Assembly: GCF_036885195.1 (NCBI RefSeq)
Contig: NZ_CP133656.1
Location: forward strand, 186,001 to 250,000
Direction of reading: 5' to 3'
DNA length: 64,000 bases
Origin: Pectobacterium cacticida
GTDB taxonomy: Bacteria; Pseudomonadota; Gammaproteobacteria; Enterobacterales; Enterobacteriaceae
Under the pieces are notes generated by a model. That model was not told the origin of the DNA. It did no database searches and was given only the letters and a program-made list of their open reading frames with translations. This document shows positions 47,254 through 56,246 of this stretch, piece after piece. Every line of letters begins with the position of its first letter. Position 1 is the first letter of the stretch. The translations under genes and the position numbers were made by a program.

Positions 47254-48279
47254 TTAACGTACCGCCGGCGCGTACTGGATCCCACCTTTGTTCCACAATT
47301 CGTTCAGGCCGCGCTTAATTTTTAGTTCGCTGCCCATACCGACATTGCGCTCAAAGATCTCGCCGTAATTACCGACCTGTTTGATGATATTGAATGCCCA
47401 ATCATTTGGTAATTTGAGATCTTTACCATAACTGCCTTCATGACCGAGCAGGTGAGACATATCAGGTGTAGTCGGTTTAGCAGCCAACTGATCGACGTTT
47501 TTCGAGGTCACGCCCATCTCTTCGGCATTCAGCATGGCGAAGAGCGTCCAACGCACGATAGAGAACCACTCTTCATCACCACGGCGCACTACCGGCCCCA
47601 AAGGCTCTTTAGATATCACCTCTGGCAACACAATGAACTCAGCGGGTTTACTTAGCTTGATGCGCAGCGCATACAGTTGTGACTGGTCTGATGCCAGCGT
47701 ATCGCAACGGCCAGACTCCAGTGCTTTGGCACTTTCGTCAGAGCGGTCGAATGTAACGGGGGTGTACTGCATTTTATGGGTTTTGAAGTAATCAGCGACG
47801 TTAAGTTCAGTATCGGTACCAGCCTGAATACAAACGGTCGCGCCATCCAACTCTTTTGCGCTACTTAAGCCCGCTTTGTTATGCGTCAAGAAGCCGATAC
47901 CGTCGTAGTAGGTCACGCCGGTAAAGAGCATGCCCATGCCGCCGTCACGAGAGGAAGTCCAAGTGGTGTTGCGCGATAGTACATCCACTTCGCCGGATTG
48001 CAGTGCTGTAAAGCGTTCTTTTGCCGTGAGCGGCGTGTATTTGACCTTATTGGCATCGCCGAATACAGCGGCAGCAAGCCCGCGGCACACGTCAACATCA
48101 ATCCCGGAATATTTACCGCTAGCGTCCGCATAGGAAAAACCTGGTAAACCATCGCTGATACCGCATTGAACAAATCCTTTCTTCTGAATGGCATCAAGTG
48201 TCGTACCAGCATGAGCTTGGTTGATAGCGGCAAAAATAGATGCGCCAGCAACCAGAGTAGAAATCACTATTCTTTTCAT
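47254..48279 (-). CDS. aapJ: general L-amino acid ABC transporter, substrate-binding protein AapJ
   Basis: Periplasmic binding protein, 341 residues from ATG 48279. The signal peptide (MKRIVISTLVAGASIFAAI...AHA|GTTLD) starts exactly there; the open frame upstream to 48396 lacks signal features. It has the family segments GLPGFSY, GIDVDVCRGLAAAVFGD and RNTTWTSSRD typical of AapJ/BztA. It binds many L-amino acids for import by AapQMP. Two palindromes lie 41-75 bp upstream. Confidence 0.9.
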   Translation of the reverse strand: MKRIVISTLVAGASIFAAINQAHAGTTLDAIQKKGFVQCGISDGLPGFSYADASGKYSGIDVDVCRGLAAAVFGDANKVKYTPLTAKERFTALQSGEVDVLSRNTTWTSSRDGGMGMLFTGVTYYDGIGFLTHNKAGLSSAKELDGATVCIQAGTDTELNVADYFKTHKMQYTPVTFDRSDESAKALESGRCDTLASDQSQLYALRIKLSKPAEFIVLPEVISKEPLGPVVRRGDEEWFSIVRWTLFAMLNAEEMGVTSKNVDQLAAKPTTPDMSHLLGHEGSYGKDLKLPNDWAFNIIKQVGNYGEIFERNVGMGSELKIKRGLNELWNKGGIQYAPAVR

Positions 48280-48319
48280 AATTATCCCAGCGTCCAGAGT
48301 TATCTGCTGTTGTTGCAGT

Positions 48320-48354
48320 ACACAGTTGTGTTGCGGTGCACAATGAGCTGCACC
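48320..48354. promoter_or_regulatory. two palindromes upstream of aapJ
   Basis: ACACAGTTGTGT (48320-48331) and GGTGCA-N8-TGCACC (48335-48354) are perfect inverted repeats 41-75 bp before the aapJ start. The second resembles NtrC half sites in outward orientation, but not the NtrC order TGCACC-N5-GGTGCA. Regulator unknown. Confidence 0.4.
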
Positions 48355-48640
48355 ATACCTGTCAGTCGGTATGCCGACGTGAACAGAGCAAAGCAAATAA
48401 AATGCCAGTTTTCTATTTTATTGATAATGAAGAATAAAGTGGGTTACTGTTGATCTAAGTGGGTAATTCTAATTGGGTATGTTCGCACCGTGACAAATGC
48501 AAAGAGGTTGATGCGCCCTATTTTGGTGCGTCAAAATGAAGATCGTGGGGCATCTTCAGGTTTGCCTGTTAAGTTGGGGGAACCCGGGAATGCGATAATG
48601 TCATTAGCCCAGCGGACGGCGTGGGCTGATGTGGGAGGCG

Positions 48641-49306
48641 TTAGTGCGTGATGTGACGCTGATAATACTTTTCGAGTTTCACCTGTAGCTGACTTAGCAC
48701 GGTGCTAAACATCAGGTAAATCAGCGCAGCCTCGACATACAGAATCAAGGGTTCATAGGTCACGGAAACGATGCGCTGAGCGGATAAGAACATCTCCGGC
48801 ACGGTGATCACTGCAGCCAGCGACGTGTCCTTGATTAAGGAAATAAACGTATTGGAAAGCGGCGGCAGCGACACAAAAACGGATTGGGGGAAAATGACCC
48901 AACGAATCGCCTGTCTGCCGTTCATGCCGAGAGAATAGGCGGCGCTCCATTGGCCTTTCGGGACAGATAAGATTGCCCCACGGACGATCTCCGAACTATA
49001 GGCTCCCACACTGACGGTGAAACCAATAAGTGCCGCTGGAAATGCATCCAAGGTAATGCCCGCGCTGGGTAGCCCATAAAAAATCAGGAAAAGCTGAACC
49101 AGTAACGGCGTACCACGGATAACCCAAACATAGAAATCACCCAGCCATTTCAGCGGCTTGGGGCCATAAAGGCGAACCAGCGCGATGATAATGCCGAGGG
49201 CTAAGCCAAAGATGAAAGACAGAATCGCCAGCGGGACAGTAAATTTAAGTCCCGCAGAAAGCAGACTCCAGAAGGAGTCTGCCATGAGTTGTAGCCAAGG
49301 CGGCAT
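48641..49306 (-). CDS. polar amino acid ABC transporter permease
   Basis: Permease of the His/Gln/cystine family, 221 residues, with the EAA loop SVPKGQWSAAYSLGMNGRQA and about five membrane segments. It resembles cystine-type TcyL permeases. It follows the binding-protein gene by 89 bp. No ATPase gene lies in this pair; after it comes a 360-bp gap and aapJ. It may use AapP or an ATPase elsewhere. Substrate not determinable from sequence alone. Confidence 0.85.
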   Translation of the reverse strand: MPPWLQLMADSFWSLLSAGLKFTVPLAILSFIFGLALGIIIALVRLYGPKPLKWLGDFYVWVIRGTPLLVQLFLIFYGLPSAGITLDAFPAALIGFTVSVGAYSSEIVRGAILSVPKGQWSAAYSLGMNGRQAIRWVIFPQSVFVSLPPLSNTFISLIKDTSLAAVITVPEMFLSAQRIVSVTYEPLILYVEAALIYLMFSTVLSQLQVKLEKYYQRHITH

Positions 49307-49395
49307 GAAAACGAGCTCCGATAACGGTATGCGCTAATCACAGCGTGCGCTGGTGACCATCATAACGATGACAGCGCACTCTGATAACCGTGCGA

Positions 49396-50163
49396 TTATT
49401 GAGAAACATCCTCTCCGAAGTATCGCACAGATATCGTTTTATAGGTGCCGTCAGCTTTAATTTCATCCAGAGCTTTATTCAATGCCTCCACCAGTGGAGC
49501 CTGATTTTTACGCACCAGAATCGCGGAAGGTTCACCATCTTTTGAGGTTGCCGCAATCTTCACGTTGGCATCCGGTTTTTGCTTTTTGAAGTCCAGGAAT
49601 GACAGGTTGTCGTTTAACGTAGCGTCGGCACGGCCGCTGAGCACCAACTCCAGAGACTGGTTAAAACCGTCCGTTGGCACAATGTCTGCACCGTAGCGGG
49701 TGGCTTGCTTAGAGTAATTGCTGGTTAGGCTCTGAGCCGCTTTTTTACCTTTCAGATCGCTGAAATCTTTGATGGTGGTGTTATCACCACGGACAATGAG
49801 CACCGCCTTGGAATCAATATACGGCTTAGAAAAGTCATACTTGGCCTGACGCTCTTTGGTTACGCCAACCTGATTGATGACGGCATCGTAGCGCTTGGCA
49901 TCAATACCCGCGATTAACCCGTCCCAGCGCCCTTCAATGAATTGGGCTTTCACGCCAAGTTTTTCTGCCACCGCACGGCCAATATCCACATCGAAACCAA
50001 CCAGTTGGCCTGACTTATCATGATAGGTGTAAGGCGCGTAGGTTCCTTCTGTACCGAACTTGATTACGCCTGCAGACTTGATGGCGCTAAGGTCATCGGC
50101 ATGAGCGAATACGCTGGTAGCAAGCAAGGCACTGGTCAATAAAGCAAAACGTATTTTTTTCAT
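49396..50163 (-). CDS. polar amino acid ABC transporter substrate-binding protein
   Basis: Periplasmic binding protein of about 255 residues from ATG 50163, with signal peptide MKKIRFALLTSALLATSVFA|HADD. It has the family pattern IKFGTEGTYAPYTYHD, LVGFDVDIGRAVAEKLG, WDGLIAGIDAKRYDAVINQV and KYDFSKPY, like the cystine-binding TcyJ/FliY group but clearly diverged. Partner of the permease at 48641. The frame upstream to 50238 lacks a signal and was not used. Confidence 0.87.
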   Translation of the reverse strand: MKKIRFALLTSALLATSVFAHADDLSAIKSAGVIKFGTEGTYAPYTYHDKSGQLVGFDVDIGRAVAEKLGVKAQFIEGRWDGLIAGIDAKRYDAVINQVGVTKERQAKYDFSKPYIDSKAVLIVRGDNTTIKDFSDLKGKKAAQSLTSNYSKQATRYGADIVPTDGFNQSLELVLSGRADATLNDNLSFLDFKKQKPDANVKIAATSKDGEPSAILVRKNQAPLVEALNKALDEIKADGTYKTISVRYFGEDVSQ

Positions 50164-50243
50164 TATGAAGTCCTGTGAGTGATATGCAGCGATGTGCTTA
50201 TAACTTATTGTTAATAATGAATCTACGCGACAACACATCTATT

Positions 50244-50271
50244 TATAAATCACGTTGAGTGATGATTTATA
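50244..50271. promoter_or_regulatory. imperfect inverted repeat upstream of the binding-protein gene
   Basis: TATAAATCAC / GTGAT-G-ATTTATA around a GTTGA centre (one bulged G). It lies 81-108 bp before the binding-protein start, within the 373-bp divergent gap 50164-50536, which otherwise shows no gene. Possible operator. Confidence 0.35.
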
Positions 50272-50536
50272 GCAGAAGTGAATAACGTTGTCAGATTAAA
50301 GCTTCTTCGTAATAAGCAGCCGTGATATGAATCTATAGCATGATCATAGCGCGAGACTGATTTTCCTCAATCTGCAAAGCGGGATTTAATCGTATTGGCA
50401 GCATTCTGCTTCTACATGTATCACGATGATGAGTTGCTCATCCGCTCTCCTTACATAACGTTATTGTGTTTGGCGTAGTGATATAGCATGGGTCAGAATA
50501 TATTTAGGTTCCTGATTGTTACCTTGGAGAGTAGAG

Positions 50537-51313
50537 ATGGAAAGCTACGGCAGATTAAAAGGTAAAACAGCGTTGGTAACAGGCAGTGCTCGTGGGATTG
50601 GAAAAGCGATAGTGGAACGGTTTGCCGCTGAAGGGGCCGCATTAATTGGTATCCATGATGTCGACGATTCTGAGGCTGCGCAAGAAACGGCTAACCAAGT
50701 ACGCCAGCTTGGCGCGCAGGTCGTCGTCATACCTGCAGATTTTTCGCTCAACCCCAAGCAGAGTAGCCGAGCACTCTGGGCACAATTCAGGCAAGTATTA
50801 GACGATACCAATAGCGGTTTGGATATTCTGGTGAACAACGCAGGGATATCACCTTTGGCGACCGTTAGTGAGACGTCTGATGAACTGTATGACAGGGTTA
50901 TGGCAATTAATGTCACGGCCCCCTTCTTTCTGATTCAAGCGGCAGGGCAAAGGATGCGACCGGGAGGAAGCATTATCAATGTTTCTTCTGCTCGCACCCG
51001 CATAGCCGCGTCTAATCGCGCGGTATATGCTGCTTCGAAAGGCGCGATTAATGTGTTGACCCTCTCTCTGGCACCGGAATTCGGCGCCCGAGACATCACT
51101 GTTAATGCTATTGCCCCTGGTGTTACAGAGACAGAAATGGTGAAGGATATGCTATCCGACGCTGATATCCGCGAACGGGCAGCACGATACTCCGTGTTTT
51201 CCCGCATCGGCCAGCCGGATGATATCGCTGCGATGGCAGTGTTTCTTGCCTCTGCGGAGGGGCGCTGGGTGACAGGACAGGTATTGGATGTTTCGGGAGG
51301 ATCCTGTCTGTGA
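50537..51313 (+). CDS. short-chain dehydrogenase/reductase (SDR)
   Basis: Classical SDR of about 258 residues from ATG 50537, which has TTGGAGAG at good spacing. Rossmann motif TGSARGIGKA, NNAGIS, the catalytic Ser in INVSSAR and the YAASK Tyr-Lys pair are all present; the C-terminus VTGQVLDVSGGS is typical. Annotated relatives are often called 3-oxoacyl-ACP reductase-like (FabG-like), but the genomic place gives no substrate. It stands alone, divergent from the amino acid binding-protein gene. Confidence 0.85.
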   Translation: MESYGRLKGKTALVTGSARGIGKAIVERFAAEGAALIGIHDVDDSEAAQETANQVRQLGAQVVVIPADFSLNPKQSSRALWAQFRQVLDDTNSGLDILVNNAGISPLATVSETSDELYDRVMAINVTAPFFLIQAAGQRMRPGGSIINVSSARTRIAASNRAVYAASKGAINVLTLSLAPEFGARDITVNAIAPGVTETEMVKDMLSDADIRERAARYSVFSRIGQPDDIAAMAVFLASAEGRWVTGQVLDVSGGSCL

Positions 51314-51419
51314 CAGCTCTGGTGTCGATCAAGAGTAATGCTCGCGTGAATATTATCTCTTCACTGTCTTTCAGACAGACCAACCAAATCGCGGCATAGC
51401 CGTTGTACAGAGGCGTAAG

Positions 51420-51677
51420 ATGAACTTCCAGCCAACGATTAGATCATTACCGAGGCCCGCTACGCTGGTCATTGGCGACAGCCCCGCGCTGGCGGATGAG
51501 CTTCTGCAACTGGTACTGGAAGGGCATAAAACGGCAACCTGTAATCACGCGTTTAAAAACGAGGAAACGCCACAGTCAGCGATTACAACATCGTTAGCCC
51601 TCCTGCGTGATGTTGTGGTCAAACACAAAGGGCGGTTAAGCGAAGATTTTCAAAAAGAGCTGAGTTCATTGAAGTAA
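51420..51677 (+). pseudogene. truncated ASCH-domain protein
   Basis: An 85-codon frame. Residues ~19-50 (GDSPALADELLQLVLEGHKT then ATC and FKNEET) match the start of the larger ASCH-domain family, which binds RNA or nucleotide-like ligands. The normal proteins continue for about 80 more residues; here the similarity stops after FKNEET and an unrelated-looking tail (LLRDVVVKHKGRLSEDFQ) follows. So it is a truncated or chimeric remnant. It has its own downstream hairpin, and may still be transcribed. Confidence 0.55.
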
Positions 51678-51691
51678 CCCCCCACGTTAGC

Positions 51692-51717
51692 AAGGCTGCG
51701 AAAGCGGCCTTTTTTGT
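51692..51717 (+). terminator. terminator after the ASCH remnant
   Basis: AAGGCTGC-GAAA-GCGGCCTTTTTTG: a GAAA-loop hairpin with one mismatch followed by a T tract. Confidence 0.75.
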
Positions 51718-51773
51718 TTTTGTGCTTTTAGTGTCGTTCAGCACTCCATGTATAAACATCTGTATAAACATTA

Positions 51774-51804
51774 TAAAAAAACGCCTGCCATTTCTGGCAA
51801 GCGT
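51774..51804 (-). terminator. fis terminator
   Basis: ACGCCTGCCA (51781-51790) pairs with TGGCAAGCGT (51795-51804) with one mismatch and a 4-nt loop. On the minus strand it is followed by a run of T, 30 bp after the fis stop. Confidence 0.8.
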
Positions 51805-51833
51805 CTTTAAAAACAATCGGTTATGAATTTTGA

Positions 51834-52130
51834 TTAGTTCATGCCGTATTTTTTCAATTTCTTACGCAAAGTACCACGGTTGATGCCCATCATCAGGGCC
51901 GCGCGGGTTTGATTGCCGCGTGTATATTGCATCACCATGTCCAACAGTGGCTGTTCAACTTCAGCCAGTACCAGCTCATACAGGTCACTTACATCCTGAC
52001 CGTTCAATTGAGCAAAATAGTTCTTCAGTGCCTGTTTAACCGAGTCGCGCAGGGGTTTTTGGGTTACCTGAGCCTGAGAGTTTACAGTGGAAACGGTCAG
52101 TACGTCAGAATTCACGCGTTGTTCGAACAT
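51834..52130 (-). CDS. fis: nucleoid protein / rRNA transcription activator Fis
   Basis: 98 residues, the E. coli length. The C-terminal helix-turn-helix [20 protein letters not shown] and the N-terminal beta-hairpin arm region match the nearly invariant enterobacterial Fis. It bends DNA, activates rrn P1 promoters and affects recombination. It is the second gene after dusB (24 bp gap), under the dusB-fis promoter at 53158-53186. Confidence 0.98.
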
Positions 52131-52153
52131 AGTTCTGTCAGCTCTTTTTCTGT

Positions 52154-53119
52154 TTACGCAAGATTTTCAAAATATGCCTTCAACGCCTCCAGCTGCTCGC
52201 TGGCATCCTCTATGGCGTTGAATGTGCGCCTAAACTGGTCGTTTGGGGCATGCTCCTGCAAATACCAGGATACGTGCTTACGAGCGATACGAAATCCCTT
52301 GCCTGGACCATAAAAGTCGTGCAATTCCCGTATATGCTCGATCAGCAAGCGCTTGACCTCTGCCAGTGGCATTGGCGCTAGCAACTCCCCGGTGTCCAGA
52401 TAATGCTGGATTTCCCGAAAGATCCAGGGTCTTCCCTGAGCGGCTCGTCCTATCATCAGGGCGTCAGCCCCGGTGTAGTCAAGAACCGCTCTGGCTTTAT
52501 GCGGGTCTGTAATGTCGCCATTCGCAATAATAGGAATGGAAACGGCCTGCTTAACTGCCCGAATGCTGTCGTATTCGGCGGAACCATTGAACAAGCACGC
52601 ACGCGTGCGCCCGTGAATAGTTAACGCTTGAATGCCACAGTCTTCAGCCAATTTGGCAATTTCTACACAGTTGCGGTGCTCTGGTGCCCAACCGGTACGG
52701 ATCTTTAGTGTCACCGGTACGTCTACCGCTTTCACGACCGCAGAGAGGATTTGTTCGACCAAATCCGGATACTGCAATAACGCAGATCCTGCCATCTTAC
52801 GGTTAACCTTCTTCGCTGGGCAGCCCATGTTGATGTCAATGATTTGTGCGCCGTAATCGGCATTGATTCTTGCTGCCGCCGCCATCTCATCAGGGTCACA
52901 ACCGGCAATCTGCACGGCTCTGATACCCGGTTCATCACTATGAACCCTTCGCAAACGCGACTTGTCTGAACGCCAGACTTCCGGATTGGAAGAAAGCATT
53001 TCAGACACGGTCATTCCAGCGCCCATCGCATGACAGAGTGCTCTAAATGGGCGATCGCTAATACCAGCCATCGGGGCTGCTATCAAACGATTGGTAAGCT
53101 GGAATTGTCCAATGTGCAT
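52154..53119 (-). CDS. dusB: tRNA-dihydrouridine synthase B
   Basis: FMN-dependent Dus of about 321 residues from ATG 53119 ([19 protein letters not shown], matching the E. coli start). Visible are MSSN-like MLSSNPEVW, the catalytic Cys in [13 protein letters not shown] and [11 protein letters not shown]. It reduces uridine 17 of some tRNAs. First gene of the dusB-fis operon. The open frame upstream to 53203 runs through the promoter and is not coding. Confidence 0.96.
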
Positions 53120-53157
53120 AGACAAAAATTGACCATACTGTGCCTGCAAGGGCGCGT

Positions 53158-53186
53158 ATATTACGCATTTTTTACGGTATATGAAA
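53158..53186 (-). promoter_or_regulatory. dusB-fis operon promoter
   Basis: On the minus strand TTTCAT (53186-53181), 17-bp spacer, TAATAT (53163-53158), then a GC-rich discriminator ACGCGCCC. This is close to the E. coli fis promoter as I remember it, including the AAAAAATGCG spacer. The remaining 53204-53426 shows no gene. Confidence 0.8.
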
Positions 53187-53426
53187 GGCCAAACTTTGAC
53201 CAATTTGCACCTAACTTACCGACAAAAGTGAACCTTATAGGCTGGAAAATCTAATTTATCTAGACATAACAATACATTATGTATTTTTTGTTCAAAAGCA
53301 TTCTATGCTATGGCAGTAAAAACATCTCAATGAATCTGCTACCAAATGTCTCTGTTCAAGCGATTGGTGGCGAATCGATGTCTACGGGTAGCGCAAAATG
53401 CCCCATGAACTGCACTTAATCAATAT

Positions 53427-54314
53427 CTAAATGGATTTTCTTACTCCGGTAATGCGACACCACTCTTCGCGTTCAGCCACTGGATCGAGCGTAAACTTGT
53501 CTGCGTACGCTTCTGCGACGCCGTCGGCCTGCGTCGCCAGTACGCCGGATAGGCCGAGGTAACCACTCGCTTTAGGTAAATCACTAATCAGCGGTGCCAG
53601 CTCGCGCAGTGGGCCAGCAAGGATGTTGGCGACGACGACATCGGCAGACAGGTCGGCAGGCTGGTCTTTTGGCAGGTAAAGTTCAAGACGCTCGGAAACG
53701 CCGTTACGCTGTGCGTTGTCGCGGCTGGCCTGAATCGCCTGCGGGTCGATATCAATCCCGATGGCGCGCGCGGCACCCAGTTTCAAGGCTGCGATGGCCA
53801 GAATGCCGGAGCCGCAACCGAAATCGATGATAGTTTTCCCTTCCAGATCCAGCCCGTCGAGCCATTGCAGGCACAGCGCGGTGGTTGGGTGAGTGCCAGT
53901 GCCAAACGCCAGACCAGGATCGAGCATCACGTTGACGGCGTTCGGGTCAGGAATTTCACGCCAGCTTGGGCAAATCCACAGACGTTTGCCGAATTGCATC
54001 GGGTGGAAGTTATCCATCCATTCGCGTTCCCAGTCTTTGTCTTCCAATTGTTCGATTTTGTGTTTAAAACCGACGCCTAGCAGCGGCTCTTGCTCCAGCA
54101 TGGCGATAACCGCATCCATGTCGGTTTCGGCATCGTACAGCGCAATCGCGTCGGTATCGCCCCACAGGCGGGTTTCGCCCGGCAGCGGTTCGAACACCGG
54201 GGTGTCGTGTGTATCCTGAAACGTAACGGATACCGCACCGCTTTCTATCATGGCGTCACCCAGTTGTTCAGCCACATTTCCTGAGGTGTTTATTTTCAGT
54301 TGAATCCACGGCAT
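53427..54314 (-). CDS. prmA: ribosomal protein L11 methyltransferase PrmA
   Basis: SAM-dependent methyltransferase of 295 residues that trimethylates L11. The N-terminal L11-binding domain starts MPWIQLKINTSG; the SAM site is TIIDFGCGSGILAIAALKLGA and the post-motif NILAGPLREL contains the NPPF-like substitution. It lies 17 bp after panF on the same strand, as in E. coli (panF-prmA). Confidence 0.96.
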   Translation of the reverse strand: MPWIQLKINTSGNVAEQLGDAMIESGAVSVTFQDTHDTPVFEPLPGETRLWGDTDAIALYDAETDMDAVIAMLEQEPLLGVGFKHKIEQLEDKDWEREWMDNFHPMQFGKRLWICPSWREIPDPNAVNVMLDPGLAFGTGTHPTTALCLQWLDGLDLEGKTIIDFGCGSGILAIAALKLGAARAIGIDIDPQAIQASRDNAQRNGVSERLELYLPKDQPADLSADVVVANILAGPLRELAPLISDLPKASGYLGLSGVLATQADGVAEAYADKFTLDPVAEREEWCRITGVRKSI

Positions 54315-54331
54315 AGCAGTCTCGATTACAT

Positions 54332-55783
54332 TTAAAGTGAAGATGAAGCGGCAGCCGGCGCGGGTGGGTTATGACCAAAGCGGTTGCCAATCATAAACGC
54401 CATCAGGCTGAGTAACAGCGATGGCACAATCGGGTGATATCCGGCCAGTTGAAGATTGAAACTGGCCAGTAAGGTATAGCAAATCGCCCCGCTAAACATG
54501 GCGCTAAGCGCACCTGCGGCATTGGCGCGCTCCCAGTACAGGCCCAGCACCAGCGGCCACAGGAACACGGCTTCCAGCCCGCCAAACGCCAACAGGTTTA
54601 GCCAGATGATCATATCTGGTGGCCGTAAGGAAGCCAGTAGCACCAACAGCCCCAGCAGCAATGTGGTCATACTGGACAGGGTTTTGATATGACGCTCATT
54701 ATGGATCCGCTCTGGACGTACACTAAGATAGAGATCTTTAACGATCGTCGCGGAGGCCTGAAGCAAATGCGCATTAATGTTGGACATGATAGCGGCCATT
54801 GGCGCAGCGAGAAAGATCCCAGCGGCCAGCGGCGGTAGCACGGTCACCATCAGCGCGGGTAAAACCCGATCGGGAATCGTCAGATTTGGCATCACGGCGC
54901 GGCCCAGCGCCCCCGCCAGATGCATGCCGAGCATCAGAATGCCAATGACGATGGTACCGATAATAATTCCGCGGTGTAGCGCTTTGCTATCACGATAAGA
55001 GATACAGCGGACGGCGGTGTTCGGCAGGCCGATAACGCCGAAGCAGACCAGCACCCAGAATGAGGCCATAAACGGCATCGACAGTACACCGCCGCTACCT
55101 TGTGGAGAGACCAGCATTGGGTCGATCTGTTGTAGCTTATCCACCGCGCTGTGCAAACCGCCAGCGGCATAGATAACGCCGACCAGCAGGATGACGGTGC
55201 CGATCAACATCACGATGCCCTGCATCGCATCATTGAGCACGCTGGCGCGGAAGCCGCCAAACGTGGTGTACAGCGCAATAGTCACGCCGAAAATCAGCAG
55301 GCCGATGTCGTAAGGGATATTCGCTGCGGTTTCCAGCAGACGCGCGCCACCGATGAACTGCACGGCCATTGCGCCGATAAACGCGACCAGCAGGCTGATA
55401 CTGGCGAACCACACCAATAGCGGGCTGTTGTAGCGGGCGTACAGCATGTCATTGAGCGTAATGGCGTTGTAGCGCCGCGCCAGAATGGCGAATTTTTTTC
55501 CCAGAATGCCCAACGACAGCAGCATGGTGGGAAGCTGGATCATCGACAGCAGTACCCATCCCAGTCCGTATTTATATGCGGCACCCGGCCCGCCGATAAA
55601 GGAGCTGGCGCTGACGTAAGTGCCGATCAGCGTCATCGCCAGCACAAAACCGCCCATTGAACGGCCGCCGAGGAAATACTCGTTAAGAAAATTGCCCGCC
55701 TGACGGCGACGGTACGCATAGACCGACAGCCCGAAGACCAGCAGCAGATAGCCAATCAGCGGTAATAAAATTTCAATTTGCAT
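54332..55783 (-). CDS. panF: sodium/pantothenate symporter PanF
   Basis: SSS-family symporter of 483 residues with about 13 membrane segments. Strong similarity to E. coli PanF along the length as I recall it (SSFIGGPGAAYKYGLGWVLL, GLEAVFLWPLVLGLYWERAN). Imports pantothenate with Na+. ATG 55783 is preferred over GTG 55789, with GGAG at good spacing. It overlaps the end of yhdT by 11 bp. Confidence 0.95.
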   Translation of the reverse strand: MQIEILLPLIGYLLLVFGLSVYAYRRRQAGNFLNEYFLGGRSMGGFVLAMTLIGTYVSASSFIGGPGAAYKYGLGWVLLSMIQLPTMLLSLGILGKKFAILARRYNAITLNDMLYARYNSPLLVWFASISLLVAFIGAMAVQFIGGARLLETAANIPYDIGLLIFGVTIALYTTFGGFRASVLNDAMQGIVMLIGTVILLVGVIYAAGGLHSAVDKLQQIDPMLVSPQGSGGVLSMPFMASFWVLVCFGVIGLPNTAVRCISYRDSKALHRGIIIGTIVIGILMLGMHLAGALGRAVMPNLTIPDRVLPALMVTVLPPLAAGIFLAAPMAAIMSNINAHLLQASATIVKDLYLSVRPERIHNERHIKTLSSMTTLLLGLLVLLASLRPPDMIIWLNLLAFGGLEAVFLWPLVLGLYWERANAAGALSAMFSGAICYTLLASFNLQLAGYHPIVPSLLLSLMAFMIGNRFGHNPPAPAAASSSL

Positions 55784-56015
55784 CGTCACTCTCCAGTGAG
55801 ATATCGCGGAAAATGACGCGCACCATCAGCCAGCACAGTAGCGTAAACACCAGCGGCAGTAGCAGGCAGGCCATCTCAAACCAGTGTGGAAGGCCGGTTA
55901 TCCCTTGTGTGTTGTCTGGCAAATAGGCGGCAAGCCCCCAAGCCACTAAATAAACTAGCGTCAGGCCAAAAGCCCAGCGGGCTTCTTTGTGCGCCTGAGG
56001 AAAGCGTGTATCCAT
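55773..56015 (-). CDS. yhdT: YhdT family inner-membrane protein
   Basis: 80-residue protein with two membrane segments, starting MDTRFPQAHKEARWAFGLTL as in E. coli YhdT, and containing WFEMACLLLPL and the acidic tail. ATG 56015 has GGAG at good spacing. Always upstream of panF and overlapping it here by 11 bp. Function unknown; a role with PanF is suggested only by linkage. In E. coli it directly follows accC; here a 4-kb module lies between. Confidence 0.92.
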   Translation of the reverse strand: MDTRFPQAHKEARWAFGLTLVYLVAWGLAAYLPDNTQGITGLPHWFEMACLLLPLVFTLLCWLMVRVIFRDISLESDDAN

Positions 56016-56246
56016 GTTCTTCTCCACCGTAAATGGGAGCATAGGTATTGTTATGAGCGTTGTGATAACGAAAGCGGGAATTTTACGGCATGTGGGCCAA
56101 TTGACTAGTAAGAATTACGCTATGACATTCTCACCTTATAGAGCGAGGATGCCATAGCGTTCGCTATTGGGAGGTGAGGTGGATTCAATCCGTAACATAA
56201 GGCGCCCAAACTAGTAGAGCTAGCGAATAACCTTAGTGCTGCGCTG

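Noticed and set aside
48509..48533. NtrC-like TGCGCC...GGTGCG downstream of the permease gene
   Set aside because: The spacer is two bases too long and it lies about 230 bp before aapJ; not convincing.
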